Assembly (NCBI RefSeq): GCF_900107455.1
Contig: NZ_FNQB01000001.1
Coordinates: forward strand, 2,046,001-2,110,000
Reading direction: 5' to 3'
Length of the DNA stretch: 64,000 nucleotides
Source: Asanoa ishikariensis
Lineage (GTDB): Bacteria > Actinomycetota > Actinomycetes > Mycobacteriales > Micromonosporaceae
Below, piece by piece: positions 36,955-47,467 of this stretch (its first letter is position 1; every line of letters starts with the position of its first letter). Position numbers and translations under genes: made by a program. The notes beneath the pieces are model-generated. The model saw nothing but the letters and a program-made list of their open reading frames with translations, was not told the DNA's origin and made no database searches.

Positions 36955-38160
36955 ATGCCCGGTCCACTTCCCGACGGCGAAGCCGTGCCGTCCGACGGCG
37001 CGCTGCCCGACTCCGCGTTGCGTGCGGTCGGCGCGCGCGGCTTCGGCGTCTACGTGCACGTCCCGTTCTGCACCTCGCGGTGCGGCTACTGCGACTTCAA
37101 CACGTACGCGCCGGGTGACCTGCCGGGCTGGCGCACCGACGGCTACGCCGACACCGTGCTGGCGGAGCTCGAGCTCGCGGCCCGGACGCTGGGCACCGCA
37201 CCCGCGGTCGACACGGTCTTCGTCGGAGGTGGCACACCCACCCTGCTGCCCACCGACGACCTGGCCCGCATCCTGGAGGCGATCGACAAGACCTGGGGGC
37301 TCGCGCCGGACGCCGAGGTGACCACCGAGGCCAACCCGGAGTCGGTCACGCCGGAGAGCCTGCGCGCGCTGCGGGCCGCCGGCTACACCCGGATCTCGCT
37401 GGGCATGCAGTCGGTGGCGCCGGGGGTGCTGCGCGTCCTCGACCGCAAGCACTCGCCGGGGCGGGCGGCCCAGGCCGCCACGGAGGCGCGCGCGGCCGGC
37501 TTCGACCACGTCAACCTGGACCTGATCTACGGGACGCCGGGTGAGACCGCCGATGACTTCGCGGCCTCGCTGGCCACCGCGATCGGTGCTGGTGTCGACC
37601 ACGTCAGCGCGTACGCCCTGATCGTCGAGGACGGCACCCGGCTGGCCACCCGGATCCGTCGTGGCGAGCTGTCGCAGCCGTCCGACGACGTGGCCGCGGA
37701 CCGCTACCTGGCCGCGGAGGCGGCACTGAGCGCGGCCGGATTCGGCTGGTACGAGGTGTCGAACTGGGCCACCACGGCGGCCGGGCGATGCCGGCACAAC
37801 CTGCTCTACTGGACCGGCGGCGACTGGTGGGGCGTCGGCCCGGGCGCGCACAGCCACGTCGGCGGCGTGCGGTGGTGGAACGTCAAACATCCCGCCGGGT
37901 ACGCGCAGCGCCTGGCCGAGGGCCACTCGCCAGGCGCCGGCCGGGAGATGCTGACCGCGCAGGACCAGCACACGGAAGACGTCATGCTGCGGCTGCGACT
38001 GGCCTCGGGGTTGCCGCTGGACGTGCTCGACCCGGCCGGCCGGCTGGCCGCGGAGCGGGCCCAGGCCGACGGCCTGCTGGAGCTCGACGGCGGGGTCGCG
38101 GTGCTGACCCTGCGCGGCCGCCTGCTCGCCGACGCCGTGGTCCGTGACCTGCTCGGCTAG
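36955..38160 (+). CDS. hemW: HemW-type radical SAM haem chaperone
   Basis: A 401-residue radical SAM protein, formerly annotated as oxygen-independent coproporphyrinogen oxidase. The cluster motif is CTSRCGYCDF (C-x3-C-x2-C, ~residues 36-45, in VHVPFCTSRCGYCDFNTY). TVFVGGGTPTLLP is the second signature, and the C-terminal HemN-like domain contains HNLLYWTGGDWWGVGPGAHSH. Lack of the fourth HemN-type Cys favours HemW, a haem-trafficking protein. The order lepA...hemW-hrcA is typical of actinobacteria. Confidence 0.95.
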   Translation: MPGPLPDGEAVPSDGALPDSALRAVGARGFGVYVHVPFCTSRCGYCDFNTYAPGDLPGWRTDGYADTVLAELELAARTLGTAPAVDTVFVGGGTPTLLPTDDLARILEAIDKTWGLAPDAEVTTEANPESVTPESLRALRAAGYTRISLGMQSVAPGVLRVLDRKHSPGRAAQAATEARAAGFDHVNLDLIYGTPGETADDFAASLATAIGAGVDHVSAYALIVEDGTRLATRIRRGELSQPSDDVAADRYLAAEAALSAAGFGWYEVSNWATTAAGRCRHNLLYWTGGDWWGVGPGAHSHVGGVRWWNVKHPAGYAQRLAEGHSPGAGREMLTAQDQHTEDVMLRLRLASGLPLDVLDPAGRLAAERAQADGLLELDGGVAVLTLRGRLLADAVVRDLLG

Positions 38161-38180
38161 AACGCGCCGAGCAGGTCACG
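38143..38180. terminator. Bidirectional terminator between hemW and DUF4870 gene
   Basis: A perfect 15-bp stem, CGTGACCTGCTCGGC (38143-38157) with GCCGAGCAGGTCACG (38166-38180), 8-nt loop. The loop contains the hemW stop codon (TAG at 38158-38160), so the stem includes the last codons of hemW. Convergent with the following gene. Confidence 0.85.
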
Positions 38181-38190
38181 AAACCGGGTA

Positions 38191-38817
38191 CTACTTGATC
38201 ATGTTGACGGACATCGGGTAGCGGTAGAGGTGACCCTCGTTGGCCTTGACACCCGCCACGATGCCGAAGATCACCTGGAGCACCAGCACGATGACGCTCG
38301 GGATGAAGAGCAGGCACCAGCTCACGAAAACCAGCACGAACGCGATGATCGACCACAGCAACTGGAAGTTGAGCGCCGCGACGGCGTGCGCCCGAACGGC
38401 CGGCGACTGCTGGCCCTTCGCCAGGTAGGCGACCAGCGGGCCCACGAAACCGAGGACGCCGAGGCTGACGAAAGCGCCGAGCGCGCCGCCGAGGTGCGCG
38501 ACCAGTGCCCAGGTCTTCTCTTCACTGTTGGCGAAGCCCGCGGGGGCCGCGCCACCGTAGTAGCCGCCCTGCTGGGGCGGGTAGCCCCCGCCCTGGGGCG
38601 GGTAGCCGCCCTGCTGCGGCGGGTAGCCACCACCCTGCGGGGGATAGCCACCGCCCTGGGGTGGGTAGCCACCACCCGGCGGCGGGTAACCACCGGCGGG
38701 CGGGTAGGCGCCGCCACCGGAGGTGGGCGGCGGGTAAGCGCCGCCGCCCGAGGTGGGGGGCGGTGCGGAGTTGGGATCCGGGTAGCCCTCGCCGGGCGGC
38801 CGGGGTGGCTCAGTCAT
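38191..38817 (-). CDS. DUF4870 membrane protein with Gly-Tyr-Pro-Pro repeats
   Basis: A 208-residue protein. Residues 1-95 are a Pro/Gly/Tyr-rich tail with seven or more GGGYPPQ/GGYPP-type repeats. The C-terminal half is the DUF4870 (Tic20-like) membrane domain with three or four helices, starting EEKTWALVAHLGGALGAFVSLGVLGFVGPLVAYLAKG. ATG 38817. Function unknown; such Pro-rich tails in actinobacteria often mediate protein-protein contacts or condensates, which is inference only. Confidence 0.88.
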   Translation of the reverse strand: MTEPPRPPGEGYPDPNSAPPPTSGGGAYPPPTSGGGAYPPAGGYPPPGGGYPPQGGGYPPQGGGYPPQQGGYPPQGGGYPPQQGGYYGGAAPAGFANSEEKTWALVAHLGGALGAFVSLGVLGFVGPLVAYLAKGQQSPAVRAHAVAALNFQLLWSIIAFVLVFVSWCLLFIPSVIVLVLQVIFGIVAGVKANEGHLYRYPMSVNMIK

Positions 38818-38931
38818 GCCTGCACCGTAGGGGTATCGATCAACCCGCGCCAGATGGGAGTTCTGACTTGTTCTGGACAGCTTGGCCACGGCAAACACCG
38901 ATCATCGCCAGGTAGGCGGGTGCGTCGTAGA

Positions 38932-38958
38932 CTGGCACTCGCTACAGTCGAGTGCCAA
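38932..38958. promoter_or_regulatory. CIRCE element upstream of hrcA
   Basis: CTGGCACTC (38932-38940), N9, GAGTGCCAA (38950-38958): matches the CIRCE consensus TTAGCACTC-N9-GAGTGCTAA with symmetric changes in both arms. It lies 21 bases before the hrcA start, the expected place for HrcA autorepression. Confidence 0.88.
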
Positions 38959-38978
38959 AGGGCTGGAGGGGGTGACGC

Positions 38979-39998
38979 ATGACTCTCGATGACCGCAAGC
39001 TCGATGTGCTGCGGGCGATCGTCGAGGACTACGTCGCCACCCAGGAACCGGTCGGCAGCAAAGCCCTCGTCGAGCGCCACCAGCTGGGCGTTTCCCCCGC
39101 CACCGTGCGCAACGACATGGCGGTGCTCGAGGAAGAGGGCTACATCCGGCAGCCGCACACCAGCGCCGGGCGGGTGCCGACCGACCGGGGCTACCGGCTG
39201 TTCGTCGACCGCCTGTCGACGGTCAAGCCGCTGAGTCCGGCCGAGCGCCGGGCGATCGAGCGGTTCCTGGTCGGCGCGGTCGACCTCGACGACGTGGTGC
39301 ACCGCACAGTGCGGCTGCTCGCGCAGATCACCCGCCAGGTCGCGGTCGTGCAATACCCCAGCCTGGCCCGCTCGACGGTCCGCCACCTGGAGCTGGTGCC
39401 GATCTCCACCACCCGGGTGATGGTGGTGATGATCGCCAACACCGGTCGGGTCGAGCAGCGCCAGGTGGAGTTGCCGACACCGCTCGACGAGACGCAGGTC
39501 ACCACCCTGCGCCGGCTGACCAACGAGAAGCTCTGCGGCAGCAAGCTCTCCGACACTCCGCCGCTGGTGCAGGCGCTGGTCGACGAGGCTCCGGTGGAGC
39601 TGCGCGCGGCCACCGTGGCGCTCTCCACGACGCTGCTGGAGACGCTGGTCGAGCGGCACGAGGAGCGGGTGGCGCTGGCCGGCACGGCCAACCTGACCCG
39701 CGGTGGGCTGCTCGACTTCCAGGGCTCGCTGCGCCCGATCCTCGAGGCGCTGGAGGAAGAGGTCATCCTGCTCAAGCTGATCGGCGAGGTGGAGCCGATC
39801 ACGCGGGTCCGGATCGGTGACGAGAACGAGATCGACAACCTGCGCGCCACGTCGATCGTGAGCGCCGGTTACGGCCCCGGTGTCACCATTGTCGGTGGTC
39901 TTGGTGTGCTCGGACCCACCCGGATGGACTACCCCGGCACCATCGCGACCGTGCGCGCCGTGGCACGCTACGTAGGCGAGATGCTGGCCCAGAACTGA
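38979..39998 (+). CDS. hrcA: Heat-inducible transcription repressor HrcA
   Basis: A 339-residue repressor of chaperonin genes that binds CIRCE and is stabilised by GroEL. The N-terminal winged helix reads [70 protein letters not shown], a full family signature. The C-terminal end carries [24 protein letters not shown]. The ATG is at 38979, downstream of a CIRCE. It forms an operon with dnaJ. Confidence 0.97.
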   Translation: MTLDDRKLDVLRAIVEDYVATQEPVGSKALVERHQLGVSPATVRNDMAVLEEEGYIRQPHTSAGRVPTDRGYRLFVDRLSTVKPLSPAERRAIERFLVGAVDLDDVVHRTVRLLAQITRQVAVVQYPSLARSTVRHLELVPISTTRVMVVMIANTGRVEQRQVELPTPLDETQVTTLRRLTNEKLCGSKLSDTPPLVQALVDEAPVELRAATVALSTTLLETLVERHEERVALAGTANLTRGGLLDFQGSLRPILEALEEEVILLKLIGEVEPITRVRIGDENEIDNLRATSIVSAGYGPGVTIVGGLGVLGPTRMDYPGTIATVRAVARYVGEMLAQN

Positions 39999-40062
39999 CA
40001 CCACCCCCCACCTGATCACCGGCGGCCGGCACAAGCGAGACGACATGAGGACTCAGAACACA

Positions 40063-41196
40063 GTGGCCAGGGATTACTACGGGATTCTCGGCGTCGCCCG
40101 AGACGCCAGCGACGACGAGATCAAGCGCGCCTACCGCAAGCTGGCGCGTCAGTTCCACCCGGACGTCAACCCCGATCCCGCGGCGGCCGAGCGGTTCAAG
40201 GAGATCAACGCCGCGTACGAGGTGCTCTCCGACGACCAGAAGCGCCAGATGGTCGACCTGGGCGGCGACCCGCTCGCGCCGGGCGGCGGCGGGCCGGGCG
40301 GTGGCGCGGGCGGCAGCCCGTTCGTCGGGTTCCAGGACATCATGGACGCGTTCTTCGGCGCGGCCGGCGGCGGCGCGCGTGGCCCACGCCCGCGCACCCG
40401 GCCGGGCGCCGACGCGATCCTGCGGCTCGAGCTCGACCTGCTGGAGACCGCGTTCGGCGTCGAGGCGCCGATCACCGTCGACACCGCGGTGCTCTGCACC
40501 ACCTGTGCCGGCGCCGGCACCGCGGCCGGCACCCACCTGGCCACCTGCGAGACCTGTGGCGGCCGTGGTGAGGTGCAGTCGGTCCAGCGCACCTTCCTCG
40601 GCCAGGTCGTCTCGTCCCGCCCGTGCACGGTCTGCCAGGGCTACGGCACGGTCATCCCGCACGCGTGCCCGACCTGCGCCGGTGACGGCCGCGTCCGCAC
40701 CCGCCGCTCGCTGACCGTGAAGATCCCGGCCGGCGTCGAGGACGGCATGCGGATCCGGCTGGCCCAGCAGGGCGAGGTCGGCCCCGGTGGCGGCACGGCC
40801 GGCGACCTCTACGTCGAGATCCACGAGCGTCCGCACGACGTCTACTCCCGCAAGGCCGACGACCTGCACTGCCGGGTGACGGTGCCGATGACGGCGGCGG
40901 CGCTCGGCACCCGGCTGACCATCAAGACGCTCGACAGCGAGGAGACGGTCGACGTCAAGCCGGGCACCCAGCCCAACTCGACCCTGCGCCTGCGCGCCCG
41001 CGGCGTGCCGCACCTGCGCGGCGCCGGGCGCGGCGACCTCTACGTGCACCTCGACGTGCGCACCCCGGCCAAGCTGACCGCCGACCAGGAGCGCGTGCTG
41101 CGCGAGTTCTCCCGGTCCCGGGGCGAAGAGGTGGCCGAGCTGACCAAGCAGGGCGGCTTCTTCTCGCGCGTGCGCGACGCGTTCAACGGGCACTGA
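40063..41196 (+). CDS. dnaJ: Chaperone protein DnaJ (DnaJ2 type)
   Basis: A 377-residue Hsp40. GTG 40063 ([37 protein letters not shown]) gives the usual DnaJ2 start; ATG 40045 is in frame but adds six untypical residues. The J domain has HPD at ~32-34, then a Gly-rich linker. Four zinc CxxCxGxG-type motifs follow ([32 protein letters not shown], ~140-215), then the two substrate-binding beta domains. hrcA-dnaJ2-rsmE is the standard actinobacterial order; dnaK and grpE are elsewhere with dnaJ1. Confidence 0.97.
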   Translation: MARDYYGILGVARDASDDEIKRAYRKLARQFHPDVNPDPAAAERFKEINAAYEVLSDDQKRQMVDLGGDPLAPGGGGPGGGAGGSPFVGFQDIMDAFFGAAGGGARGPRPRTRPGADAILRLELDLLETAFGVEAPITVDTAVLCTTCAGAGTAAGTHLATCETCGGRGEVQSVQRTFLGQVVSSRPCTVCQGYGTVIPHACPTCAGDGRVRTRRSLTVKIPAGVEDGMRIRLAQQGEVGPGGGTAGDLYVEIHERPHDVYSRKADDLHCRVTVPMTAAALGTRLTIKTLDSEETVDVKPGTQPNSTLRLRARGVPHLRGAGRGDLYVHLDVRTPAKLTADQERVLREFSRSRGEEVAELTKQGGFFSRVRDAFNGH

Positions 41197-41217
41197 CGCT
41201 TTGCGTCCGGCGTTGCA

Positions 41218-41958
41218 GTGAGCCGATCTCAGTTTTTGGTGGACGCGCTCCCTGCGGGCGACGAGTTCCTGCTTGACGGCCCCGAGGGGCGGCATGCCGC
41301 CGCCGTGCAGCGGATCGGCCCAGGCGAGGAGTTGCTTCTCGCCGACGGTCGGGGCGCGACGGCCGAAGCGGTGGTCACGGCCGCGGGCAAGAACGCGCTG
41401 ACCCTGACGATCCGATCCCGGGCGTACGAGCCGGCCCCCGACCCCCGCCTCGTCGTGGTGCAGGGCATCGCGAAGGGCGACCGGGGCGAGCTGGCCGTGC
41501 AGGCCATGACCGAGGTCGGCGTCGACGAGATCGTGCCCTGGGCCGCGACCCGATCGGTGAGCCGGTGGCGGTCCGAGCGCGGCGACAAGGCCCGCGACCG
41601 GTGGATCGCGACCGCTCGCGAGGCGGCCAAGCAGTCCCGGCGCGCCTGGTGCCCGGCGATCGCCGGCGACCCCGACGAGTCGACCCGCACCGTCGCCGCC
41701 CGGCTGGGTGCCGCCGCGGCCGCGTTCGTGCTGCACGAGGAGGCCGCCACCGCGCTGGCGACGGCCGCGCTGCCGGCGCGCGGCGACGTGCTGCTCGTGG
41801 TCGGGCCCGAGGGTGGCATCGCGCCGGAAGAGGTCGCCGCGTTCGAGGAAGCGGGTGCGACACCGGTGCGGCTCGGGCCGACGGTGCTGCGCACCTCGAC
41901 GGCCGGCGTGGCCGCGTTGTCGGTGCTGAGCGCCCGACTCGGCCGATGGGGTCCATAG
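41218..41958 (+). CDS. rsmE: 16S rRNA m3U1498 methyltransferase RsmE
   Basis: A 246-residue SPOUT-class methyltransferase for U1498 of 16S rRNA. N-terminal PUA-like domain (FLVDALPAGDEFLLDGPEGRHAAAVQRIGPGEELLLADG), then the trefoil-knot domain with QGIAKGDRGELAVQAMTEVGVDEIVPW, REAAKQSRRAWCP, LLVVGPEGGIAPEEVAAFEEAGATPVRLGPTVLRTSTAGVAALSVL, the RsmE signature. The start is GTG 41218, 21 bases after dnaJ. Confidence 0.96.
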   Translation: MSRSQFLVDALPAGDEFLLDGPEGRHAAAVQRIGPGEELLLADGRGATAEAVVTAAGKNALTLTIRSRAYEPAPDPRLVVVQGIAKGDRGELAVQAMTEVGVDEIVPWAATRSVSRWRSERGDKARDRWIATAREAAKQSRRAWCPAIAGDPDESTRTVAARLGAAAAAFVLHEEAATALATAALPARGDVLLVVGPEGGIAPEEVAAFEEAGATPVRLGPTVLRTSTAGVAALSVLSARLGRWGP

Positions 41959-41967
41959 ATATGAGTT

Positions 41968-42003
41968 GACGGCCGGCACCCACGGGGGAAGGCGCCGGCC
42001 GTC
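41968..42003. terminator. Terminator after rsmE
   Basis: GACGGCCGGC (41968-41977) and GCCGGCCGTC (41994-42003) form a perfect 10-bp stem with a 16-nt loop, followed by CCCATATACG. It can also face the convergent GH3 gene. Confidence 0.65.
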
Positions 42004-42108
42004 CCATATACGAGACCACATCACCCGGTCTTCAGCAAGTCCGCCCTCCCCGTTCGGGCGAACGTCGAACGTGCGCCATTTGCCGACCAGGGCAAGATCG
42101 TCCTTAGC

Positions 42109-44535
42109 TCACAGATCGACCGTGGCGGTCAACTTCGGATCGGTCACCGAGGCCGCCGCCTCCACCCGGTATCCGCCCGGGACGGTCTGCCAGCCGCCGT
42201 CCGCCCAGACCTGGAACGTGCGCTCCGGCAACGGGATCCGCACGGTCACGGCCTCGCCAGGCTCGGCGGTCACGCCCGCGAAGCCGGCGAGCCAGCGGGC
42301 CGGCCGCACCGGGCCGCCGGCGGTGGTCGGGCCCACGTACACCTGGACGACCTCGCGGCCCGCCCGCGCTCCCGTGTTGCGGACGGTGACCACCGCGGAG
42401 CCGTCCTCGACCGTCAGCGAGTCCCAGGACCAGGTGGTGTAGCCGAGCCCGTGGCCGAACGGGAAGAGTGGCTCGGCGGTCCAGCCGCGGTAGCCGATCA
42501 GCACGTCCTCGGCATAGGTCAGCGTGCCGTCGGTCGGCGTGGTGGACAGCACCGGCAGGTCGGCCATCGCCCGCGGCCAGGTGGTGGGCAGCCGGCCGCC
42601 CGGCTCGGCGACCCCGAGCAGCACGTCTGCCAACGCGGCACCGGCCTCCTGCCCGGGGAACCAGGTGAGCAGCACCGCGGCCACGTCGTCGACCCAGGGC
42701 ATCAGCACCGGCGAGCCGGCGTTGACCACGACCACCGTGCGCGGGTTGGCCGCCGCGACCCGGGCGACGAGCTCGTCCTGCCGACCGGGCAGGGCCAGCG
42801 TGGTGCGGTCGAAGCCTTCCGACTCGACCTCCTCCGTGGTGCCGACGACCACGACCGCGACGTCGGCCTCCGCCGCGACGCGGGCCGCCTCGGCCAGCAG
42901 CGTCTCGTCGTCGGCGACCGGGCGACCGTGTCCGAGGGTCAGCGTCACGAAGCCGTGCCGGCCCGGGTAGATCCGGTGCGTCAGCACGACCTCGACCGGC
43001 TTGCCGGCGACCGCCTCGATCGGGAAGCGCCGCTCCACCGGGGTGAGGAACGCCGTCGTCAGCGGGTCGTCGCCGGTCCAGTAGACGGGCTCGTCCAGGA
43101 GCGTCTCGCCGCCGACCTGGAACACCAGGTCGCCGAAGCCGTTGGCGGCGAGCTGGTGGGTGCCGGTGACCGACGGGGTGAACGTCGCGGAGATCTCGAC
43201 GGTGGCGGCCGCGGCCGGGTCGACGCCGTCCGGCAACTCGCCCATCCAGCGCACGTCGGCGGCGTCGATCGACGACTCGTAGAGCGCGGTGCCGGCGGCG
43301 TCGCGCAGCGTGGTGGTGACCGGGGTCCACTCCAGACCGGTGGCGGCGGCGAGCTCCGGGCGCGGGTCGGCGCCGACGGCGTAGACCACCTCGGTGTCCG
43401 GCAGCGCGGCGGTCAGCCCCGCCAGCGGGGAGATGATGTGCCTCGGCAGCACCCGGGCCGAGCCGCCGCCCTGGATCCGGGCGTCGTCGGCGAGGGCGCC
43501 GAACACCGCGACCCGGCGCAGCGCACCGGCGTCCAGCGGGAGCACGTCGGCGTTGCGGGCCAGCACGAACGAGCGGGTGGCGATCTCCCGGGCCGCGCCG
43601 TCGAGGTCGAGGCCGGTGGTCACCTCCGAGTCCGGCACGGCCGGCGCCACCCGGTCCCAGGCGCCGACGCGGCCGGCGAGCAGCAGGATCCGGCGGACCT
43701 TGTCGTCGATCAGCTCCTCCGCCACGTCTCCGGCGCGGACGGCCGCGAGCAGCTTGTCGCCCCACGGCGCGGCGAACGCCGGCATCACCACGTCGAGGCC
43801 GCCGTTCGCGGTCGGCACCGTGGTGCGCGCGGCGGTCCAGTCGGAGACGACCGCGCCGTCGAAGCCCCACTCGCCCTTGAGCAACCCGTTGACCAGGTCG
43901 TCCTGCTCGGTCATCGGTGCGCCGTTGACGCCGTTGTAGGCGGCCATCAGGCTCCACACGCCGGCGGCGACGATCCGCTCGAACGGCACGAGGTAGAGCT
44001 CACGCAGCGCGCGCTCCGAGACCCGGACGTCGACGGTGAACCGCTCGGTCTCGGAGTCGTTGGCGACGTAGTGCTTGACCTGCGCGCCGACGCCCTGCTG
44101 CTGGAGCCCGGCCACGTAGCCGAGGCCGATCTCGGCGGTCAGCAGCGGATCCTCCGAGTAGCACTCGAAGTGCCGGCCGGCCAGCGGGCTGCGGTGCAGG
44201 TTGACGGTCGGCGCGAGCAGGATGTGGATGCCCCGGGCGCGGCACTCCTGGCCGAGCACCCGGCCGGCCAGCAGGGACAGCGCGGGATCCCAGGTCGCGG
44301 CGAGCGCGGTCGGGCTGGGCAGCGCGATCGATGGGTGATCCGGCGACCAGCGCACGCCGCGGACGCCGATCGGGCCGTCCGACATCGTGAGGTTGGCCAG
44401 GCCGATCTCGGGCACGGCCGGCAGTCGCCAATAGTCCTGACCAGTGAGAAGTCGGACTTTGGTCTCGAGGTCGAGGGTCGCGAGAGCGCTCTCTATCGCG
44501 GCCCGATGCGTCGTGTCCACCACGCCGGACATCAT
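42109..44535 (-). CDS. Glycoside hydrolase family 3 beta-glucosidase-like enzyme with PA14 domain
   Basis: An 808-residue GH3 enzyme. No signal peptide, so probably cytoplasmic. The N-terminal TIM-barrel domain includes LAPTVNLHRSPLAGRHFECYSEDPLLTAEIG and GVGAQVKHYVANDSETERF; the nucleophile Asp lies in GAVVSDWTA (~226). A PA14 insertion interrupts the second domain at ~380-520 (FTPSVTGTHQLAANGFGDLVFQVGGE). A C-terminal Fn3-like domain follows (TWSWDSLTVEDGSAVVTVRNTG). The layout matches intracellular beta-glucosidases. A GAGAGCGCTCTC palindrome lies in its first codons. ATG 44535 or 44532. Confidence 0.94.
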   Translation of the reverse strand: MMSGVVDTTHRAAIESALATLDLETKVRLLTGQDYWRLPAVPEIGLANLTMSDGPIGVRGVRWSPDHPSIALPSPTALAATWDPALSLLAGRVLGQECRARGIHILLAPTVNLHRSPLAGRHFECYSEDPLLTAEIGLGYVAGLQQQGVGAQVKHYVANDSETERFTVDVRVSERALRELYLVPFERIVAAGVWSLMAAYNGVNGAPMTEQDDLVNGLLKGEWGFDGAVVSDWTAARTTVPTANGGLDVVMPAFAAPWGDKLLAAVRAGDVAEELIDDKVRRILLLAGRVGAWDRVAPAVPDSEVTTGLDLDGAAREIATRSFVLARNADVLPLDAGALRRVAVFGALADDARIQGGGSARVLPRHIISPLAGLTAALPDTEVVYAVGADPRPELAAATGLEWTPVTTTLRDAAGTALYESSIDAADVRWMGELPDGVDPAAAATVEISATFTPSVTGTHQLAANGFGDLVFQVGGETLLDEPVYWTGDDPLTTAFLTPVERRFPIEAVAGKPVEVVLTHRIYPGRHGFVTLTLGHGRPVADDETLLAEAARVAAEADVAVVVVGTTEEVESEGFDRTTLALPGRQDELVARVAAANPRTVVVVNAGSPVLMPWVDDVAAVLLTWFPGQEAGAALADVLLGVAEPGGRLPTTWPRAMADLPVLSTTPTDGTLTYAEDVLIGYRGWTAEPLFPFGHGLGYTTWSWDSLTVEDGSAVVTVRNTGARAGREVVQVYVGPTTAGGPVRPARWLAGFAGVTAEPGEAVTVRIPLPERTFQVWADGGWQTVPGGYRVEAAASVTDPKLTATVDL
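44482..44493. promoter_or_regulatory. CebR-like palindrome inside the GH3 gene start
   Basis: GAGAGCGCTCTC is a perfect 12-base palindrome about 40-55 bases into the GH3 coding sequence. It matches the inner bases of the CebR (LacI family) operator TGGGAGCGCTCCCA except for one symmetric change in each arm. Confidence 0.5.
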
Positions 44536-44566
44536 GCCCTATCCCTCGCGCCCTACGATCGCCCTC

Positions 44567-44914
44567 GTGACTGACTGCCTGTTCTGCCGCATCGTGGCCG
44601 GTGACATCCCCGCGACCGTGGTCCGCGAGACGGACACCACCCTGGCCTTCCGCGACATCGACCCGAAGGCCGCGGTGCACGTGCTCGTCGTGACCAAGGA
44701 GCACTTCGTCGACATCGCCAGCCTCGCGCAGGCCGACCCCGAGCTCACCGGTGACCTGATGGAGACGGCCGCGGTCGTCGCCGAGACCGAGGGCCTGCTC
44801 GCCGACGGCTTCCGACTGATCTTCAACACCGGCGCGTACGGCGGCCAGGAGGTCGACCACGTGCACGCGCACGTGCTGGGCGGCGAACCGCTCGGCCCGA
44901 TGGTCTGCAAGTGA
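44567..44914 (+). CDS. HIT family protein (HINT type)
   Basis: A 115-residue histidine-triad nucleotide hydrolase/transferase. The start is GTG 44567 (VTDCLFCRIVAGDIPATVV). The triad is VDHVHAHVLGGEPLG near the C-terminus (HVHAHV). Two N-terminal Cys (CLFC) suggest a zinc site, as in HINT proteins. HINT enzymes cleave adenosine phosphoramidates. It is divergent from the GH3 gene; its stop overlaps the next gene's GTG by four bases. Confidence 0.95.
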   Translation: MTDCLFCRIVAGDIPATVVRETDTTLAFRDIDPKAAVHVLVVTKEHFVDIASLAQADPELTGDLMETAAVVAETEGLLADGFRLIFNTGAYGGQEVDHVHAHVLGGEPLGPMVCK

Positions 44915-46257
44915 AGGCGCTCGACCGACTGGTCCGCCAGGCGCAGGTGCGCGGCCGCATCCCGGCGCTGTCGGCCGCCGTGCACCGCGCCGACCGTCCG
45001 CTGTGGACCCTCGCGGTCGGCGCGGAGCCCGAGGCCGCCTTCCGGATCGGCTCGGTCACCAAGACGTTCACCGCGGTGCTGGTCATGCGGGCCCGCGACG
45101 ACGGCCTGCTCGACCTCGACGACCCGATCGGCCGGCACCTCGACGTGCCCGCGCACGGCGACCTGACCATCCGCCGGCTGCTCTCGCACACCAGCGGCAT
45201 CCAGCGCGAGCCGTACGGCGACGTCTGGGACACCCTGGTCGCCCCGGACGCCTCTCGGCTCGTCGCCGACCTGGAGCGGGCCGAGCGGGTGCTGCCGCCG
45301 GCCCGCCGCTACCACTACTCCAACCTGGGTGTGGCCCTGCTCGGCCTGATGGTGGCCCGGCTGCGCGGCGGCACCTGGGGCGAGGTGCTCGCCGCCGAGG
45401 TGCTCCGGCCGCTCGGCCTCTCCGGCACCTCGGTCGCCCGTCCGGTCAGCGCGACCACCGGCTACCTGGTCGACGCCTACTCCGACGCGGCCCGGCCCGA
45501 GTCGCCGCTGGACTTCGGTGCCGTCGGCCCGGCCGCGCAGCTCTGGAGCACCGCCGCAGACATGGCCAAGTGGGCGGCGTTCCTGGCCGACCCGGCCACC
45601 GTCGACCCGGCGGGCGCGGTGCTGCGGCCCGCGACGATCGACGAGATGAGCTGGCCGGTGACCACCACCGACCAGGGGCTCTGGGCGGTCGGCTTCGGGC
45701 TCGGGCTCATCCTTGTGCCGCGCGGCGACCGCGTGGTGCACGTGGGGCACGACGGCGCGATGCCCGGCTTCCTGGCCGGCGTCTACGGGCGGCCCCGGGC
45801 CCTGGCCGGCCAGTCCGGCCCGGCGGGCTTCGGCGCCGCGGTGCTGGGCGCGTCGGGCACGGCCCTGGAGACCGTCGAGCTGCCGCACCAGTTGCTCACG
45901 GCCGCCGCCGACGGCGACCCGGCGGAGATCGCGCCGTGGACGCCGGGCGAGCCGGCCCCGGAGCAGTACCGGTCGGTGCTCGGCCGGTGGTGGGGCGAGG
46001 GCTTCGAGCACATCTTCAGTTGGCACGACGGTGCGCTGCGCGCCCGCGGCGCCGGTGACCCGGTCGGCCGGCCGTCGGCGGCGTTCCGGCCGTCGGCCGA
46101 CAATCCGGACATTCTCCGTACCGTGTCCGGTCGTGAGGTCGGGGAGTTGCTCCGGTTGACCCGCGACGCCGACGGGCGCGTGGTCCGGATGCACTGGGCC
46201 ACCTACCGGTTCACCCGGGACCAGCAGACGTTCGAGGGGCAGTCGTTCACCGTGTGA
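44911..46257 (+). CDS. Serine hydrolase, beta-lactamase class C-like
   Basis: A 448-residue penicillin-binding-protein-fold hydrolase. The SxxK motif is SVTK at ~48-51 (RIGSVTKTFTAVLVMRARDDG), the Y-x-N is YSN at ~136 (RRYHYSNLGVALLG), and the third motif is HVGHDGAMPG (H-x-G type). There is no signal peptide or membrane helix, so it is probably cytoplasmic, as many actinobacterial members are; the C-terminal ~100 residues form an extra beta-domain (lipocalin-like). Likely an esterase or D-aminopeptidase. Coupled to the HIT gene (GTGA overlap). Confidence 0.9.
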   Translation: MKALDRLVRQAQVRGRIPALSAAVHRADRPLWTLAVGAEPEAAFRIGSVTKTFTAVLVMRARDDGLLDLDDPIGRHLDVPAHGDLTIRRLLSHTSGIQREPYGDVWDTLVAPDASRLVADLERAERVLPPARRYHYSNLGVALLGLMVARLRGGTWGEVLAAEVLRPLGLSGTSVARPVSATTGYLVDAYSDAARPESPLDFGAVGPAAQLWSTAADMAKWAAFLADPATVDPAGAVLRPATIDEMSWPVTTTDQGLWAVGFGLGLILVPRGDRVVHVGHDGAMPGFLAGVYGRPRALAGQSGPAGFGAAVLGASGTALETVELPHQLLTAAADGDPAEIAPWTPGEPAPEQYRSVLGRWWGEGFEHIFSWHDGALRARGAGDPVGRPSAAFRPSADNPDILRTVSGREVGELLRLTRDADGRVVRMHWATYRFTRDQQTFEGQSFTV

Positions 46258-46352
46258 GCACGTGCCCTGTGTGACGCGGCAGAAATGCACGCGGTGGCCA
46301 CGGGGTTGAACCGATACGATTGACGCCTAACGACCGCGCGAGATGAGAGCAG

Positions 46353-47447
<1,095 letters not shown>

Positions 47448-47467
47448 CTTTTCTTCCGAAAGAGGCA

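Noticed and set aside
36937-37971. Upstream extension of the enoyl-CoA hydratase frame
   Set aside because: It runs antisense through hemW; the crotonase start MTLVRVDTDRG at 36936 is natural.
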